This document shows positions 4,791 to 5,333 of a DNA stretch of 5,333 bases, one piece after another. Source of the DNA: Actinomycetota bacterium (GTDB lineage: Bacteria; Actinomycetota; Acidimicrobiia; Acidimicrobiales; Ilumatobacteraceae). The stretch spans positions 1-5,333 of the forward strand of contig SXYT01000115.1 of the NCBI GenBank assembly GCA_005788205.1, in the 5' to 3' direction. The stretch's first letter is position 1. Each line of letters begins with the position of its first letter. The notes beneath the pieces are model-generated. The model saw only the letters and a program-made list of their open reading frames with translations, was not told where the DNA came from and did no database searches. A program made the position numbers and the translations under genes.

Positions 4791-5333
4791 TCAGGTGTCG
4801 AGGCGGACGAGGTCCTCGTAGGTCTCCCTGCGGACCACGACCCTTGCCGCGCCGTCGGCGACGAACACCACTGCTGGGCGCGGGACCCTGTTGTAGTTGC
4901 TCGCCATGGAGTGACCGTACGCACCGGTGACGGGAGTGACGAGCAGGTCGCCCGGGCGGACACCCCCGGGCAGTGCCGCATCCTCGATCAGCACGTCGCC
5001 GCTCTCGCAGTGCTTCCCGACCACCCGTGCCCGCGCCGGACGGGGGTCATCGGTGCGCGCGGGGTCGAACGCCTCGTACGTGCTGCCGTAGAGCATCGGG
5101 CGGAGGTTGTCGCTCATGCCGCCGTCGACGGCCACGTAGTCACGCACACCGGGGATGGTCTTCACCGTGCCCACGGTGTACACGGTCATGCCCGCGGTCG
5201 CCACGATGCTGCGTCCGGGCTCCACGCGCACCACGACACCGGACGGCAGGCCCGCGGTGGCCGCACGGATCGCGCCGGCCCACTCGGCCATGGTCGGCGC
5301 CGATTCGTCGCCCGTGTACGCCACGCCGAGCCC
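4791..5333 (-). CDS. lysA: Diaminopimelate decarboxylase, C-terminal part (5' end outside window)
   Basis: This PLP enzyme decarboxylates meso-2,6-diaminopimelate to L-lysine, the last step of lysine synthesis. The frame is open from the right edge of the window to TGA at 4791-4793, showing 180 residues, less than half of a typical 420-470-residue LysA. The visible part starts in the barrel's final segment ('GLGVAYTGDE') and continues with the PLP-phosphate-binding 'EPGR' (38-41), 'VDGGMSDNLRP' (69-79), the conserved 'CESGD' with C109 expected to act in the active site across the dimer interface, and 'GAYGHSMASNYN' (137-148) with Y139 matching the PLP/substrate-contacting Tyr. It ends with the usual 'RRETYEDL' element. 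The catalytic lysine lies in the missing N-terminal half. An in-frame GTG at 5324 is internal. The gene precedes the zinc-ribbon gene, hom and thrC on the same strand, consistent with one aspartate-family operon. Confidence 0.96.
   Translation of the reverse strand, partial: GLGVAYTGDESAPTMAEWAGAIRAATAGLPSGVVVRVEPGRSIVATAGMTVYTVGTVKTIPGVRDYVAVDGGMSDNLRPMLYGSTYEAFDPARTDDPRPARARVVGKHCESGDVLIEDAALPGGVRPGDLLVTPVTGAYGHSMASNYNRVPRPAVVFVADGAARVVVRRETYEDLVRLDT

Overview
The window reads as chromosomal DNA from a high-GC bacterium, most likely an actinobacterium. The basis is the strong G/C third-position bias in every real gene, the GTG starts, the GC-rich hairpins without T-tracts, and the lysA/hom/thrC cluster, an arrangement familiar from Actinobacteria. 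This assignment is an inference; no rRNA or other phylogenetic marker is present. No mobile element, CRISPR array, tRNA or rRNA is visible.

Left part, plus strand (1-1784). It opens with the 3' end of a small protein gene, probably encoding a secreted, mostly helical protein with a Cys near each end of the visible part (1-354), followed by a GC hairpin. Next comes a tightly packed group. It holds an HD-domain protein with the full RelA/SpoT-type HDxxED hydrolase signature (462-1139), an acidic protein of unknown function joined to it by an ATGA overlap (1136-1600), a possible 10-codon minicistron (1597-1629), and a 51-residue, almost uncharged hydrophobic peptide (1629-1784). This group is the least conventional part of the window. 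The HD protein is recognisable as a family member; its two partners are not.

Right part, minus strand (1781-5333). In transcription order these are the 3' end of lysA (diaminopimelate decarboxylase), a 66-residue zinc-ribbon protein with a very acidic tail, hom (homoserine dehydrogenase with a C-terminal ACT domain) and thrC (threonine synthase). LysA makes lysine from meso-diaminopimelate. Hom diverts aspartate semialdehyde to homoserine, and ThrC makes threonine from phosphohomoserine. The kinase between the last two, ThrB, is not in the window: directly after thrC the convergent peptide gene begins, with the two stop codons overlapping. ThrC is of the long type and its sequence style resembles the version common in alphaproteobacteria.

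There is no gene-free stretch longer than about 110 bases. The gaps hold GC hairpins and ribosome binding sites, and none shows a convincing sigma-70-type promoter by eye. I found no clear-cut new defence or mobile system. The best candidates for something undescribed are the HD/acidic/hydrophobic-peptide operon and the zinc-ribbon acidic protein inside the aspartate-family operon.
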